A stretch of DNA of 64,000 nucleotides from Hymenobacter sp. H14-R3. Lineage in GTDB: Bacteria; Bacteroidota; Bacteroidia; Cytophagales; Hymenobacteraceae. Location: assembly GCF_030063445.1 (NCBI RefSeq), contig NZ_JASITD010000001.1:1-64000 (forward strand). Direction: 5' to 3'. Within the stretch, counting starts at the first letter, position 1. Every line of letters starts with the position of its first letter. The notes under the pieces were generated by a model. The model worked only from the letters and a program-made list of their open reading frames with translations. It was not told the DNA's origin and did not search any database. The position numbers were made by a program, and so were the translations under genes. Of the stretch, positions 18,004-27,594 are shown one piece after another.

Positions 18004-19088
18004 TCTAAGGCCGGGTAAAGCGCGTAGTAGCGGGCTAAGTTAACATCGGGCCACAGCTCGCCGCTGCTGGCGAGATGGTCGGCCAGCAGCGTGGCCAGGC
18101 GTGGGGCCATGCTCACGCCCTTCGAGCCAAAGCCGCCGAAGAGGCTGAGCCAGGGCAGGGCGGGGTGGCGACCCAGCAGCGGGCGGCGGTCGCGCACGGC
18201 GGGCCGCACGCCGCGCTGCTCGCTCAGCACCTCAAACGGCAGCGCCGTGAGGCCGGCCAGCCGCCCGGCCAGCTCGCGCTGGTCGGCGTCGCCGGGCTCG
18301 GTAGCGAAGGGCGGCCAGCGGTAGGTGGCCCCCACCCGAAACTGCCCCGGCACCACGCTCGGCACCACGTAAGCCCCCCGATTGAGGACTTGCGCCGGGC
18401 TCAGGCCGGGCACTGCCACGTCGAGCACCGCACCCTGGTTGGGCGTGAGGGGCAGCCAGCCAAAGTGCGGGCAGGCCAGCGCGGCCGCGCCCTGGCAGCA
18501 CACCACGTGGCGCGCCCGCAGCTGGCCCGGCGCGTAGGCCACGCCCGTGCCGTCGGCAACGACGTGCTCCCAGCTAAAAGTTTCTTCGCGCAGCCAGCCA
18601 GCGGCCTTTCCTTGGCGGGCCAGGGCGGCCAGCAGCGCCGCCACGCGCAGGTGGCCGCCCCCGCGCAGCCAGGCCCCGCCAAACGGGGCCAGCAAACCGG
18701 GCCGCGCAATGGGCGCGGGGTCGATGCGTTCGACGAAGCCCTGCCAGGGGTCGTCGGCGGCGCGGGCCAGCATCTGCTCCTGCTCTGGCAGCGAGCCAAA
18801 CACTTTGAGAATGGGACTGGGCTGGAAAAAATCTTCGCCCAGCTCTTCGTTAAGACCTTGGTAATAAGCCACTGCCGTAGGCAAAGTTTCGTGGGCGCGC
18901 CAGGTGAGGGCAAAGCGCTTGCCGGCCACGGGGTTCATGAGGCCGGCGGCCACGCGGGAGGCGGCGTCGGGCCGAGGCTCGTCGTAGACCAGCACGCTAT
19001 GGCCGCGGCCGCGCAGCTCGCGGGCCAGCACCGCCCCGGCAATGCCGTGGCCGATGAGCAGGTAGTCGTAATCAAGGTAATCAGTCAT
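17988..19088 (-). CDS. FAD-dependent oxidoreductase, DAO family
   Basis: A 366-residue protein starting MTDYLDYDYLLIGHGIAGAV at 19088. The FAD-binding GxGxxG is G13-H-G-I-A-G18, and a C-terminal second nucleotide contact appears as LFGGFGSKGVSMAP. The family oxidises glycine, D-amino acids or related amines. The substrate is not evident, and the protein is close to the Bacteroidota subgroup that lacks a known function. An in-frame ATG at 19145 is too far upstream of the fold. The last residues GIKK and the stop lie in an AT-rich repeat. The gene is divergent from the MBL hydrolase gene, 81 bases away, so the two may share a control region. Confidence 0.85.
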   Translation of the reverse strand: MTDYLDYDYLLIGHGIAGAVLARELRGRGHSVLVYDEPRPDAASRVAAGLMNPVAGKRFALTWRAHETLPTAVAYYQGLNEELGEDFFQPSPILKVFGSLPEQEQMLARAADDPWQGFVERIDPAPIARPGLLAPFGGAWLRGGGHLRVAALLAALARQGKAAGWLREETFSWEHVVADGTGVAYAPGQLRARHVVCCQGAAALACPHFGWLPLTPNQGAVLDVAVPGLSPAQVLNRGAYVVPSVVPGQFRVGATYRWPPFATEPGDADQRELAGRLAGLTALPFEVLSEQRGVRPAVRDRRPLLGRHPALPWLSLFGGFGSKGVSMAPRLATLLADHLASSGELWPDVNLARYYALYPALEGIKK

Positions 19089-19157
19089 TATTGGGGGCAA
19101 AGTACGGACCGGTGGCAGGCCCGCCAGGCGCCGGCCCCTCACCACCGCCCCTGCCGT

Positions 19158-19165
19158 TACCTTTG
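19158..19165 (+). promoter_or_regulatory. Candidate -7 element of the MBL hydrolase gene
   Basis: TACCTTTG matches the Bacteroidota -7 consensus TAnnTTTG and ends 4 bases before the ATG at 19170, which would give a nearly leaderless mRNA. I did not find a convincing -33 TTG at the right distance. Confidence 0.4.
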
Positions 19166-19169
19166 CCGC

Positions 19170-19814
19170 ATGCTGCGTATTGTCTCCTTCACCTTCAACG
19201 GCTTCGCCGAAAACACCTACCTGCTCATCGACGAGGCCACCCGGGCTACGGCCATCGTGGACCCCGGCATGTACTCGGCCGCCGAGCAGCAGAAGCTACG
19301 GGCTTACATTGCTGATAATAAACTGGAGGTTAAGTACTTATTGAACACGCACGCCCACATCGACCACGTGCTGGGCAATGCGTTTGTGCTGCGCACCTAC
19401 CCGGGCGTGCCGTTTTGGCTGCACGCCCTCGACCTGCCCACGCTGCGGGCCGTGGGTACCTACGCCGGCCCCTACGGCTTCCCAGCCTACGAAGGGGCCG
19501 AGCCCACGGGCGAGCTGGCGGCCGGCCAGGTTATCGCGCTGGGTGAAAGCGAATTACAAGTAAGGTTTGCGCCGGGCCACGCGCCGGGCCACGTGGTGCT
19601 GTACGATGCGGCGGGCGGGCAGCTCATTGGCGGCGACGTGCTGTTTAAGGACAGCGTGGGGCGCACCGACCTGCCAGGCGGCGACCACGCCACGCTCATC
19701 CAAAGCATTGTGAGCGAGCTACTTACCCTGCCCGATGCTACGGTGGTGCACTCTGGTCACGGCCCGGCTACTACCATCGGCGCGGAGCGGCGCAGCAATC
19801 CGTTTTTGACGTAG
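19170..19814 (+). CDS. Metallo-beta-lactamase-fold hydrolase, glyoxalase II-like
   Basis: A 214-residue MBL-fold enzyme. The metal-binding motif is T-H61-A-H63-I-D65-H66, with further ligands in APGHAPGHVVLY (near 132-143), the bridging Asp in GGDVLFKDSVGRTDLPGG and the last His in HSGHGPATTIGAER. The spacing and the DSVGRTDLPGG sequence match small glyoxalase II-like hydrolases (YcbL type), which cleave thioesters such as S-lactoylglutathione, or a related thiol in bacteria without glutathione. The ATG at 19170 opens at the first beta strand; a long in-frame extension upstream is antisense to the oxidoreductase and is not coding. Confidence 0.9.
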   Translation: MLRIVSFTFNGFAENTYLLIDEATRATAIVDPGMYSAAEQQKLRAYIADNKLEVKYLLNTHAHIDHVLGNAFVLRTYPGVPFWLHALDLPTLRAVGTYAGPYGFPAYEGAEPTGELAAGQVIALGESELQVRFAPGHAPGHVVLYDAAGGQLIGGDVLFKDSVGRTDLPGGDHATLIQSIVSELLTLPDATVVHSGHGPATTIGAERRSNPFLT

Positions 19815-19862
19815 CCCGTTTCCCAACCTCGCCTTTAGCGTAACCCTCAAGCCGCCAACCAC

Positions 19863-20591
19863 TTGAAACGACATATTCCCAACGCCGTCACCTGTCTCAA
19901 CCTGCTGTGTGGGTGCCTGGCGCTCACGTTTATTTTTCGGGGCGAGCTGGTGCTGGGAGCCTACCTGGTGGGCGCGGCGGCCATCGCCGACTTCTTCGAC
20001 GGGCTGCTGGCGCGCGCCCTGCGCGTATCGACGCCCATCGGCAAGGACCTGGATTCACTGGCCGACATGGTGTCGTTTGGGGTGGTGCCGGGGGCCATTA
20101 TGTATAAGCTGCTGGAGCAAGTGGGCTTGCCCGCCAGCTTACAGCTGCTGGGCGGCTTAGGCTTCACTATCAGCATCTTCTCCGCCCTGCGGCTGGCTAA
20201 GTTCAACAACGATACCCGCCAATCCACCTCCTTCATTGGCTTGCCTACGCCGGCTTGCACGCTGGTGGTGGCGTCGCTGCCGCTCATCCTGGCCACCAAC
20301 GAGTTTGAGTTGCACAACTTCATCCTCAACCCGTGGCTGCTGCTGGGGCTCACCTTCCTGCTGTCAGGCCTGCTGGTGGCCGAGCTGCCGCTGTTTGCCC
20401 TGAAGTTCAAGAACCTGCGCTGGCTTGGCAACCGCCGGCGGTTCACTTTTATGGCCCTCACGCTGGTGCTGGTGGGTACGCTGCGGGCGGCGGGCATTCC
20501 GGTGGCGGTGCTGCTGTACGTGCTGCTATCGGTGCCGGGCCGGGTGCGCAGCCGCGACCCGCTCGAACCCAACCCTGTCGCGCCGCAATAA
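19863..20591 (+). CDS. pssA: CDP-diacylglycerol--serine O-phosphatidyltransferase
   Basis: A 242-residue membrane enzyme making phosphatidylserine, the precursor of phosphatidylethanolamine. The CDP-alcohol phosphotransferase signature DG(x)2AR(x)8G(x)3D(x)3D is complete: D46-G47, A50-R51, G60, D64, D68. About seven to eight hydrophobic segments follow. The start is a TTG at 19863, which is immediately before the conserved KRHIPNAVTCLNLLCG; no ATG or GTG lies nearby in frame. It follows the MBL gene by 48 bases and may be co-transcribed. The decarboxylase psd is not in this window. Confidence 0.92.
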   Translation: MKRHIPNAVTCLNLLCGCLALTFIFRGELVLGAYLVGAAAIADFFDGLLARALRVSTPIGKDLDSLADMVSFGVVPGAIMYKLLEQVGLPASLQLLGGLGFTISIFSALRLAKFNNDTRQSTSFIGLPTPACTLVVASLPLILATNEFELHNFILNPWLLLGLTFLLSGLLVAELPLFALKFKNLRWLGNRRRFTFMALTLVLVGTLRAAGIPVAVLLYVLLSVPGRVRSRDPLEPNPVAPQ

Positions 20592-20640
20592 CTTAGGCGG
20601 CCGGGCAGTTAACCTGCGCGGGAGTGAACTGAAGGCGACG

Positions 20641-20648
20641 TATTTTTG
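20641..20648 (+). promoter_or_regulatory. Candidate -7 element upstream of porU
   Basis: TATTTTTG fits the Bacteroidota TAnnTTTG consensus 33 bases before the porU ATG. The upstream -33 region has no clear TTG at the usual spacing, so this is only a candidate. Confidence 0.4.
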
Positions 20649-20681
20649 ATTGGTGCCTGTGGGCCTTAGCTGGTTGTATTT

Positions 20682-23600
20682 ATGCGAAACCTTTTCTCGA
20701 TATGGTTGCTGGGGTTGCTGCTGGGCGTTGGCGTGGTGGCGCAAGCCCAAAGCAGCCCCCAAACAGCACCCGTTAGCCTCAGCTGGACCAGCTACGCCAG
20801 CCTGCGCAACCCCGCCGCCAGCCCCGATGCCGCACCGCGCCGGGTACCCAGCTTCCGGGGTGCCTACCACGGCCCCAACGACGTGCTGGGCACCTACACC
20901 CTGCGCCTGCCCGGCACCGTGGCCAGCGGCGAGCTGCGCGATGCGGTGTACGAAGCCTTTCCGGCGGCCGATGTTAAGTTATTGGGCACCACTACGTTGC
21001 CGAATACGCCCGAAATTCAGATTCGCACAGGCACCGAGGCCCGCCAGGTGTATTCCTACGTGCTGCTGAAGCCCGTGCGCCGCAACCCCCAAACCGGCCA
21101 GGCCGAGCGGCTGCTGTCGTTCACCTATGCCTACCAGACGGCGGCCGGGGCTTCGGCCAGCCGCACTACGGCCCGCAGCCACGTGAGCACTTCGGTGCTG
21201 AACAGCGGCGACTGGTATAAAATCGGGGTGCCGCACAACGGCGTGTATAAGCTCGATATGGCTACGCTGCGCAGCCTGGGCCTGCCCGTGCAAACCCTCG
21301 ACCCGCGCCGGGTGCAGCTGTTTGGCAACGCCGTAGGGCTGCTGCCCCAGGCCAATGCCACGCCCCGGCCCGACGACCTGGCCGAGAATAACCTGCACTT
21401 TGTGGGCAACAACGACGCGACTTTTGGCGCCGACGAGTACTTCCTGTTTTATGCGAAAGGGCCGCACACCTGGCGGGCCAGCCAGCCGGGCCGGGCGGCG
21501 CGGGCGGTGCAGCCGGGCCTCTACGACCTGCTGGGTGAGGGCGGGCGCTTCAAGCACCTCAATAACTTTTTTTGCGATACAGCTTACTACTTCCTGACCG
21601 TGGGCGGCCGCGACGGGCGGCGCGTACCCACGGTGGCCGCCCCGACCCGGCCCGCCACCGGCGCACCCATAACCACGTTTCTGGACCGCCGCTTCTACGA
21701 GCACGACCTGGTTAATATCCTGCACTCGGGCCGGCGCTGGCTGGGCGAGGCGTTCAGCAGCACTGCCCCGGCGCGTGACTTTGTTTTCAGCGGCGATGGC
21801 AACCAGCCGCTGGCCGACCTCGTGGCCGGCGACACGCTACGCCTGACCGTGGCCACCGCCAGCACTGCCAAGCAAAACAGCACCTTCGACGCCACGCTGG
21901 GCACCGTCCGGCTGGGTTCCCAGTCGCTGCCCGGCCTGCCTGTCGGCTCCTTCACTACGGTGGCCAACAACGACTTCCGTACGTTCGCGACGCTTACGCC
22001 GGCCGGCCTCACCGACCCCAAAATCACGCTTACCTACGCTTCCTTCGACCCGCAGGGCACCGGCTACCTCGATTACTTGGAGCTGGTAGTGAAGCGCCAG
22101 CTGCGGCTCAGCGCCGCCTACCTGGAGTTTAACTCACTGAATTACAAGCGGGGGCCGAATACCGTGGGTACCTTCACGGTAAGTAACGCGGCCACCGGCG
22201 CGCTGGTGTGGGACGTTACCAACCCGCGCCGGCCCCAGGGCCAGGCCCTCGATGCCAGTGGCAGCTTTGCGGCCTACACCGACTCGCTGCGCGAGTTTGT
22301 AGCCGTGCAGCCCGGCGGCACGTTTGAGGCACCCCGGCTCTTTGGCAAAATCGCGAACCAGAACCTGCACGCGCTCAACACCGACGGCAAGCTCGATTTG
22401 GTGATTGTGACTTATGCGCCGTTTAAAGAGCAGGCCGAGCAGCTGGCCAAGCACCGCCGCGACTACAACGGCCTGAACGTGGCCGTAGTAACTACCCAGC
22501 AGGTGTACAACGAGTACAGCTCGGGTGGGCAGGACGCCACGGCCATCCGCGACCTAATGAAGCAGGTGTATGACCGCAACCCCGACCCGGTGAACCACCG
22601 TGGCTACCTGCTGCTGCTGGGCGATGCCTCGTTCGATTACAAGTCGTCGGCCTTCAACGATGCCAGCAAGGAGCCCGCGTGGTGGGCCACCCGCAAGCCC
22701 TTTGCTACTAACCTCAACTTTGACGCGGCCAACCAGAACTTCGTGCCGACTTACGAGTCGCGCGAGTCGTTTTTTCCGGTGCAGCAGTTTGGCCCGAGCC
22801 GCGATAACGTGGAGGGCGAGAGCAGCTATTCCTCAGAGGATTATTACGGCTTGCTGGACGACAGCGAGGGCGACTGGACGGAGTCGTACGGGGCCACCTT
22901 TGAGGCCACCGACATCGGCGTGGGCCGCCTACCGGTGCGCACCATTGTGGGGCAGCGGGCCGATGCCAGCCAGGCCCAGCAAGTGGTAGCCAAGATTATG
23001 GACTACGATGCCACCACCAGCTTTGGCAAGTGGCGCAATACCATCACCCTCACGGCCGACGACACGGACGCGGAGAAAAGCAACGAGTTTGCCACCGAGT
23101 CGGAAACGATTTTCGCCGCCAACATCAAGCGCAGCGAGCCGGCCTACAACATTCGCAAAGACTACCTCGACCTGTTTCCGCAGGTGAGCCAGGCGGCCGG
23201 GCAGCGCTCACCGGCGGCCATGGCGGCCATTGACGAGGCCCTGGAGCAGGGCTCCCTGCTGATTGGCTACACCGGCCACGGTGGCCCGCGCGGCCTCACC
23301 GATGAGCAGATTATCACCAATGCTTCGCTGCTGTCCCTGCGCAATCAGCATCGCCTCACCTTCCTGGTTACGGGCACCTGCGACCTGAGCACCTACGACA
23401 ACCCCGACCTGACCTCGGCCGGCGAGCAGGTGCTCACCGATAACGCCACGGGCGGCGCGGTGGGCCTGTTTACCACCACGCGGGTTGTATACTCCAACTT
23501 TAACACGGAGGTAGTCAACAACTTCTACACCCAGGTGCTGGCCCGCAACGCGGCCGGGGCCCTGCCCTACCTGGGCTTCGCGGCCAGCACGGCCAAAAAC

Positions 23601-24794
23601 CAGTCGCCCAGCGGCGACCTCAACAACCGCAACTATACCTTGCTTGCCGACCCCACCACCCGCCTGGCTTACCCCGCCCAGCGCGTGGTACTCGACTCGA
23701 TTCAGGTGGACAGCAAGGTAAACCGCACCTTTGCCAGCACCGATAGCCTGCACACCCTCAAGGCCCTGAGCCAGGTGCGGCTGAGCGGCCACATCGAAAA
23801 CGCCGGCGTGCTGAATACCACCTTCGGCGGCACGGCCGACGTTACCATTTACGACAAGCCCGTGACCGTGACCACCCTGGGCGACGCACTTTCGGCACAG
23901 GTACCCGTCGAAACCCAGGAAAACGTTATCTACGGCGGGCAGGCTACAGTAAGCGGCGGGCGCTTTGCGGTGAAGTTTGTGGTGCCCAAAGACATTGCTT
24001 ACAACGTGGGCCTGGGCAAAATCAGCCTCTACGCCCAGGACCTGGCCCATAAGGTGGATGCCCAGGGCTACCAGCCGGCCCTCATTGGCGGGGCTTCGCG
24101 CCTGGCCCCCACCGACACCACGCCGCCCGTGGTGCAGCTCTACATGACTGACGAGTCGTTTGTGTCGGGCGGCAGCACCGACCTGAGCCCGCTGCTGCTG
24201 GCGCGCCTCACCGACAAGTCGGGCATCAACACGTCCAGCGCCGGCATTGGGCATGATATTACGGTTACGCTCGATGATGACCCCAGCAAGCTGGTGACCG
24301 TCAACGATGCCTATACTTCTGACGTTGATAACTTTATGGCCGGCCGCCTGCGGTACTTGTACAAAGACCTCGCGCCCGGCCCTCACACAATTCGCCTCAA
24401 AGCCTGGGACACCTACAATAATTCGGCAGAAGGCACGGTTGACTTCATCGCGGAGCAATCGGCTCAGCTGGCCCTGGCGCACGTGCTCAACTATCCCAAC
24501 CCGTTCAGCAACATCACCACGTTCCATTTCGACCAGTCGCGGCCGGGTTCGGAGCTGGATGTGCAGGTGCAGATATTCACGGTAGCGGGCCGCCTCGTGA
24601 AAACCCTGCGCGCCACTATCCCCGTGAGTACCAGCCACGTACCCAGCACCATGCAGGACGGCACGCTGAGCTGGAACGGCCGCGACGACTACAACGACCA
24701 GCTGGCGCGGGGCGTATACGTGTACCGCGTGAGCGTGCGCACCCCCGATGGCCAGGCCGCCACCAAGTTTGAGAAGCTAGTTTTGCTAAACTAA
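20682..24794 (+). CDS. porU: T9SS C-terminal signal peptidase/sortase PorU
   Basis: A 1370-residue surface cysteine peptidase of the gingipain (C25) family. PorU removes the C-terminal sorting domain from T9SS cargo and joins the mature protein to lipopolysaccharide. A signal peptide (1-23, ending VAQAQ) is followed by beta-rich N-terminal domains and the C25 domain (about 570-950). The catalytic pair is H866 in YTGHGG and C900 in VTGTCDLSTYD. The C-terminus carries a FlgD/T9SS-type beta domain (NYPNPFSNITTFHF ... KFEKLVLLN). The length fits the family. porV follows directly, 117 bases downstream, the same order as in Porphyromonas gingivalis and Flavobacterium. Confidence 0.95.
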   Translation: MRNLFSIWLLGLLLGVGVVAQAQSSPQTAPVSLSWTSYASLRNPAASPDAAPRRVPSFRGAYHGPNDVLGTYTLRLPGTVASGELRDAVYEAFPAADVKLLGTTTLPNTPEIQIRTGTEARQVYSYVLLKPVRRNPQTGQAERLLSFTYAYQTAAGASASRTTARSHVSTSVLNSGDWYKIGVPHNGVYKLDMATLRSLGLPVQTLDPRRVQLFGNAVGLLPQANATPRPDDLAENNLHFVGNNDATFGADEYFLFYAKGPHTWRASQPGRAARAVQPGLYDLLGEGGRFKHLNNFFCDTAYYFLTVGGRDGRRVPTVAAPTRPATGAPITTFLDRRFYEHDLVNILHSGRRWLGEAFSSTAPARDFVFSGDGNQPLADLVAGDTLRLTVATASTAKQNSTFDATLGTVRLGSQSLPGLPVGSFTTVANNDFRTFATLTPAGLTDPKITLTYASFDPQGTGYLDYLELVVKRQLRLSAAYLEFNSLNYKRGPNTVGTFTVSNAATGALVWDVTNPRRPQGQALDASGSFAAYTDSLREFVAVQPGGTFEAPRLFGKIANQNLHALNTDGKLDLVIVTYAPFKEQAEQLAKHRRDYNGLNVAVVTTQQVYNEYSSGGQDATAIRDLMKQVYDRNPDPVNHRGYLLLLGDASFDYKSSAFNDASKEPAWWATRKPFATNLNFDAANQNFVPTYESRESFFPVQQFGPSRDNVEGESSYSSEDYYGLLDDSEGDWTESYGATFEATDIGVGRLPVRTIVGQRADASQAQQVVAKIMDYDATTSFGKWRNTITLTADDTDAEKSNEFATESETIFAANIKRSEPAYNIRKDYLDLFPQVSQAAGQRSPAAMAAIDEALEQGSLLIGYTGHGGPRGLTDEQIITNASLLSLRNQHRLTFLVTGTCDLSTYDNPDLTSAGEQVLTDNATGGAVGLFTTTRVVYSNFNTEVVNNFYTQVLARNAAGALPYLGFAASTAKNQSPSGDLNNRNYTLLADPTTRLAYPAQRVVLDSIQVDSKVNRTFASTDSLHTLKALSQVRLSGHIENAGVLNTTFGGTADVTIYDKPVTVTTLGDALSAQVPVETQENVIYGGQATVSGGRFAVKFVVPKDIAYNVGLGKISLYAQDLAHKVDAQGYQPALIGGASRLAPTDTTPPVVQLYMTDESFVSGGSTDLSPLLLARLTDKSGINTSSAGIGHDITVTLDDDPSKLVTVNDAYTSDVDNFMAGRLRYLYKDLAPGPHTIRLKAWDTYNNSAEGTVDFIAEQSAQLALAHVLNYPNPFSNITTFHFDQSRPGSELDVQVQIFTVAGRLVKTLRATIPVSTSHVPSTMQDGTLSWNGRDDYNDQLARGVYVYRVSVRTPDGQAATKFEKLVLLN

Positions 24795-24911
24795 TCCGGG
24801 CTTCGTTTTCGTAGGTCTCTTCAAAATAGCATTTTTTAGTTGCGCATCGTTTTTCCCTGCAACGCTTTACCAGTAGCCAACCCTCTTGCAACTAGCACTT
24901 TACTAAATCCT

Positions 24912-26135
24912 ATGAATTTTTTTCGTACGCTAAGCTTTGCGCCGGCGTTGTTGCTGCTGGCGGTCCCGGCCGCGCTGGCTCAGCGCACTATTACTACGGC
25001 GGTGCCCATTCTTACGCTGAGCCCCGATGCCCGCGGGGCGGCGCTCGGTGATGCGGGGGTCGCTACCTCGCCCGATGCCAACGCGGCCTTCTACAACCCC
25101 GGCAAACTGGGTTTTGTGGATTATAAGTATTCTATCTCGCCTTCCTACTCGCCCTGGCTACGCCAGATTACCGACGATATGAGCGTGAGCTACCTATCGG
25201 GCTACGGCAAGGTGGGCGAACGCGGGGCCATCGCGGCCTCGCTGATGTACTTCAGCCTGGGCCAGATTGACTACCGCGACGGCAACAACATAGCCGGCCC
25301 CTCATTCAATCCCAAGGAATACGCCTTCGCGCTATCGTACGGCCAGAAGCTGGGTGAAAATTTTGGCGTTGGTATCTCGGCGCGCTATGTGCGCTCCAAC
25401 CTTATCGGCGCTGCGAACGGCAGTGATGCGCAGGCTGGCAACTCTTTCGCTGTTGACCTCGGCACTTATTACAGCAAGGATGTAACCATCGGTACCGGCG
25501 TGTATAACATGGCTTTTGGGGCTGCCCTCACCAACATTGGCAACAAGATGGTGTACGTTGACCCCAACACATCCAGCTTTCTACCCACGCAGCTGCGGCT
25601 GGGCACGGCTCTGACCCGCGAAATAGACTCCTACAATAAGATTACGCTGGTTTTTGATGCTACTAAGCTGCTTGTTCCGTCGCCTTACTATGAAGAGCCT
25701 TTGCCTGCTTCCGCTTCACAGGCTGATAAGCTGGCTCAACTAAACCGGGTGAGCCAGACCAATCGTGAGCGTCAGCAGGCAAACATCGTATCGGGCATTT
25801 TCAACTCCTTCAGCGATGGGTCGAACGGCTTCAAGGGTGAGTTACAGAAAATCAACCTGCACACTGGCCTCGAATACTGGTACAACAATACCGTTGCGGC
25901 CCGCGTGGGCTACTTCTATGAAAACCCGCAGAATGGCGACCGCCAGTACCTGAGCTTCGGCCTGGGTGCCAAGCTCTCGGTATTTGGGGTCGATGGCACC
26001 TACTTGGTGCCCAACTCGCAAGCCAACCCAGTGGCCAACACCATCCGGGTATCGCTGCATTTCAACCTCAACAAGCTCGCCGATGCCTTCGATGAGCAGG
26101 GCGCCGGCGGCACCCGCGGCTCGCTGCCCAACTAA
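24912..26135 (+). CDS. porV: T9SS outer membrane protein PorV (LptO)
   Basis: A 407-residue FadL-like 14-strand beta-barrel. PorV collects cargo from the translocon and delivers it to PorU in the attachment complex. The start at 24912 (MNFFRTLSFAP) gives a signal peptide ending ALAQ; the ORF runs open 24 codons upstream, but that part is not signal-like. LTLSPDARGAALGDAGVATSPDANAAFYNPGKL after the signal is the typical PorV N-terminus. It lies 117 bases after porU and reads with it. A palindromic repeat follows at 26163. Confidence 0.95.
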   Translation: MNFFRTLSFAPALLLLAVPAALAQRTITTAVPILTLSPDARGAALGDAGVATSPDANAAFYNPGKLGFVDYKYSISPSYSPWLRQITDDMSVSYLSGYGKVGERGAIAASLMYFSLGQIDYRDGNNIAGPSFNPKEYAFALSYGQKLGENFGVGISARYVRSNLIGAANGSDAQAGNSFAVDLGTYYSKDVTIGTGVYNMAFGAALTNIGNKMVYVDPNTSSFLPTQLRLGTALTREIDSYNKITLVFDATKLLVPSPYYEEPLPASASQADKLAQLNRVSQTNRERQQANIVSGIFNSFSDGSNGFKGELQKINLHTGLEYWYNNTVAARVGYFYENPQNGDRQYLSFGLGAKLSVFGVDGTYLVPNSQANPVANTIRVSLHFNLNKLADAFDEQGAGGTRGSLPN

Positions 26136-26162
26136 ATTTTGTTGCCGGCAACGTTCTTTATA

Positions 26163-26260
26163 GAACGTCATGCTGAACAAAGTGAAGCATCTCCCCCGTT
26201 TCGTTGGTTACCCTACCAAATGCTGCGGGCGAGATGCTTCCCTGCGTTCAGCATGACGCT
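26163..26260. repeat. CGTCATGCTGAA-type inverted repeat after porV
   Basis: Arms start GAACGTCATGCTGAACAAAG and end TGCGTTCAGCATGACGCT; the inner part pairs GAAGCATCTC with GAGATGCTTC. It sits between porV and the M16-like gene and may end the porUV transcript. It is a different element from the TCATTGCGAGC repeats at 35, 45 and 59.5 kb but similar in size and shape. Confidence 0.8.
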
Positions 26261-26301
26261 CTTTGCGTATCCGGCACTACCTCCCCTATACCTATCTACC
26301 A

Positions 26302-27594
26302 GTGTTAAACCGCCTTTCTCCCCCGCCTACCCACCCGCTTACCAACATTGCATTACCCACGCCTACTGTGCAGCGGCTGCCCAACGGCGCGCGCCTGCAC
26401 CTGCTGGCCAACGATGCCCAGCCCGTGTTGCGGCTGCAAGTGGTGCTGCCGGCCGGCAAGCGCCAGGAGCCACTGCCTGGCCTCTCGCAACTCACGGCCC
26501 GCATGCTAACGGAAGGCACCGCCACGCGCACCGCCCGCCAGGTGGCCGACATGGTGGCCTTCTACGGCGCGTCGCTCGACTGCGAGGCGGGCCCCGACCG
26601 CGCCACGCTCACGCTCTACTGCCTGGCCCGCCACCTGCCCACGCTGCTGCCGCTGGTGGCCGAAGTGCTGGCCGCACCCACCTTCCCGGCCGAAGAAATG
26701 CGCCAGCTGCAAACCCGCATCAGCCAGAATATGCGCGTAGAGCGCCAGAAAATCAGCTACCGCGCCAGCGAGGAAATGAACCGCCAGCTGTTTGGGGAAG
26801 ACTCAGCCTACGGCAAGCCTTTCGACGAAGCCGCCTTCAACCAGCTCACCACCGACGACTTACGCGCCTTTCACGCGGCGGCCTACGCCCCGGCTGGGGC
26901 CGAGCTATTTTTGAGTGGCGACGTACTGGCCCACGGGCCGGAAGTAGCGGCTACTTTAGGCCAGTGGCAGCCGGTGGCTGGTGCCGCCCCGGTGGCCCCC
27001 GCCCCGCCGGCTGCCGCCCCAGCTGCCGCCCCAGCCAATGTGCTAACGGTGCCGGTAGAAGGCAGCATTCAGGCTTCGCTGCGGGTGGGGCGGCGCTGGC
27101 CCGCCCTCACGGAGGCCCAAACGCCCGAGCTGCTATTGCTGGTGAAAATACTGGGCGGCTACTTCGGCTCGCGCCTGATGCGTAACATCCGGGAGGACAA
27201 GGGCTTTACCTACGGCATTCAGGCCAGCGTAGTGGCCCGCGAGCGGGCGGCATCGCTGGTTATCGGCACCGATGTGAACGGCGAAAGCGCCGCCGCTACG
27301 CGCCGTGAAATCGATTTTGAACTGGCCCGCCTCCAAACCGAGCCGCTGGGCGATGACGAGCTCGAAACCGTGAAAAACTACACCCTGGGCAAGCTGCTGG
27401 GCGAAACCACTACCGTGTTTGAGCAGGCCGACCGCTACCGCTACGTGCTGCTGCAAGGCCTGCGCCCCGACTACTATACCGAACTGGTGCGCCGCACCCA
27501 GGCCGCCACTGCCGAGGAGTTGTTGACCCTGGCCCGTACTTACCTCAGCCCCAGCGATATGCTAACCATAGTGGCCGGCGGCGCGGCGAGTTAA
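26302..27594 (+). CDS. M16-family protein lacking the zinc motif
   Basis: A 430-residue two-domain M16 (insulinase/pitrilysin) homologue, starting at a GTG at 26302; a TTG at 26263 in the repeat is the alternative. Where active M16 proteases have HxxEH, this reads Q63-L-T-A66-R67 (LPGLSQLTARMLTEGT), so all three motif residues are lost. The C-terminal domain keeps the substrate-binding R-x(n)-Y stretch (NIREDKGFTYGIQ). Such proteins act as the non-catalytic subunit of heterodimeric M16 peptidases, whose active partner is normally encoded next to them. No such partner is present in this window. There is no signal peptide. The stop codon lies at the edge of a large inverted repeat. Confidence 0.85.
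   Translation: MLNRLSPPPTHPLTNIALPTPTVQRLPNGARLHLLANDAQPVLRLQVVLPAGKRQEPLPGLSQLTARMLTEGTATRTARQVADMVAFYGASLDCEAGPDRATLTLYCLARHLPTLLPLVAEVLAAPTFPAEEMRQLQTRISQNMRVERQKISYRASEEMNRQLFGEDSAYGKPFDEAAFNQLTTDDLRAFHAAAYAPAGAELFLSGDVLAHGPEVAATLGQWQPVAGAAPVAPAPPAAAPAAAPANVLTVPVEGSIQASLRVGRRWPALTEAQTPELLLLVKILGGYFGSRLMRNIREDKGFTYGIQASVVARERAASLVIGTDVNGESAAATRREIDFELARLQTEPLGDDELETVKNYTLGKLLGETTTVFEQADRYRYVLLQGLRPDYYTELVRRTQAATAEELLTLARTYLSPSDMLTIVAGGAAS

Noticed and set aside
18075..19814. Apparent 579-residue fusion ORF ending in the MBL hydrolase
   Set aside because: The first 365 codons are antisense to the oxidoreductase. The MBL fold starts at the ATG at 19170 and nothing upstream is conserved-looking.
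20682..24794. PorU as an ordinary gingipain-like T9SS cargo
   Set aside because: The length, the H866/C900 layout and the directly following porV match PorU rather than a secreted peptidase.
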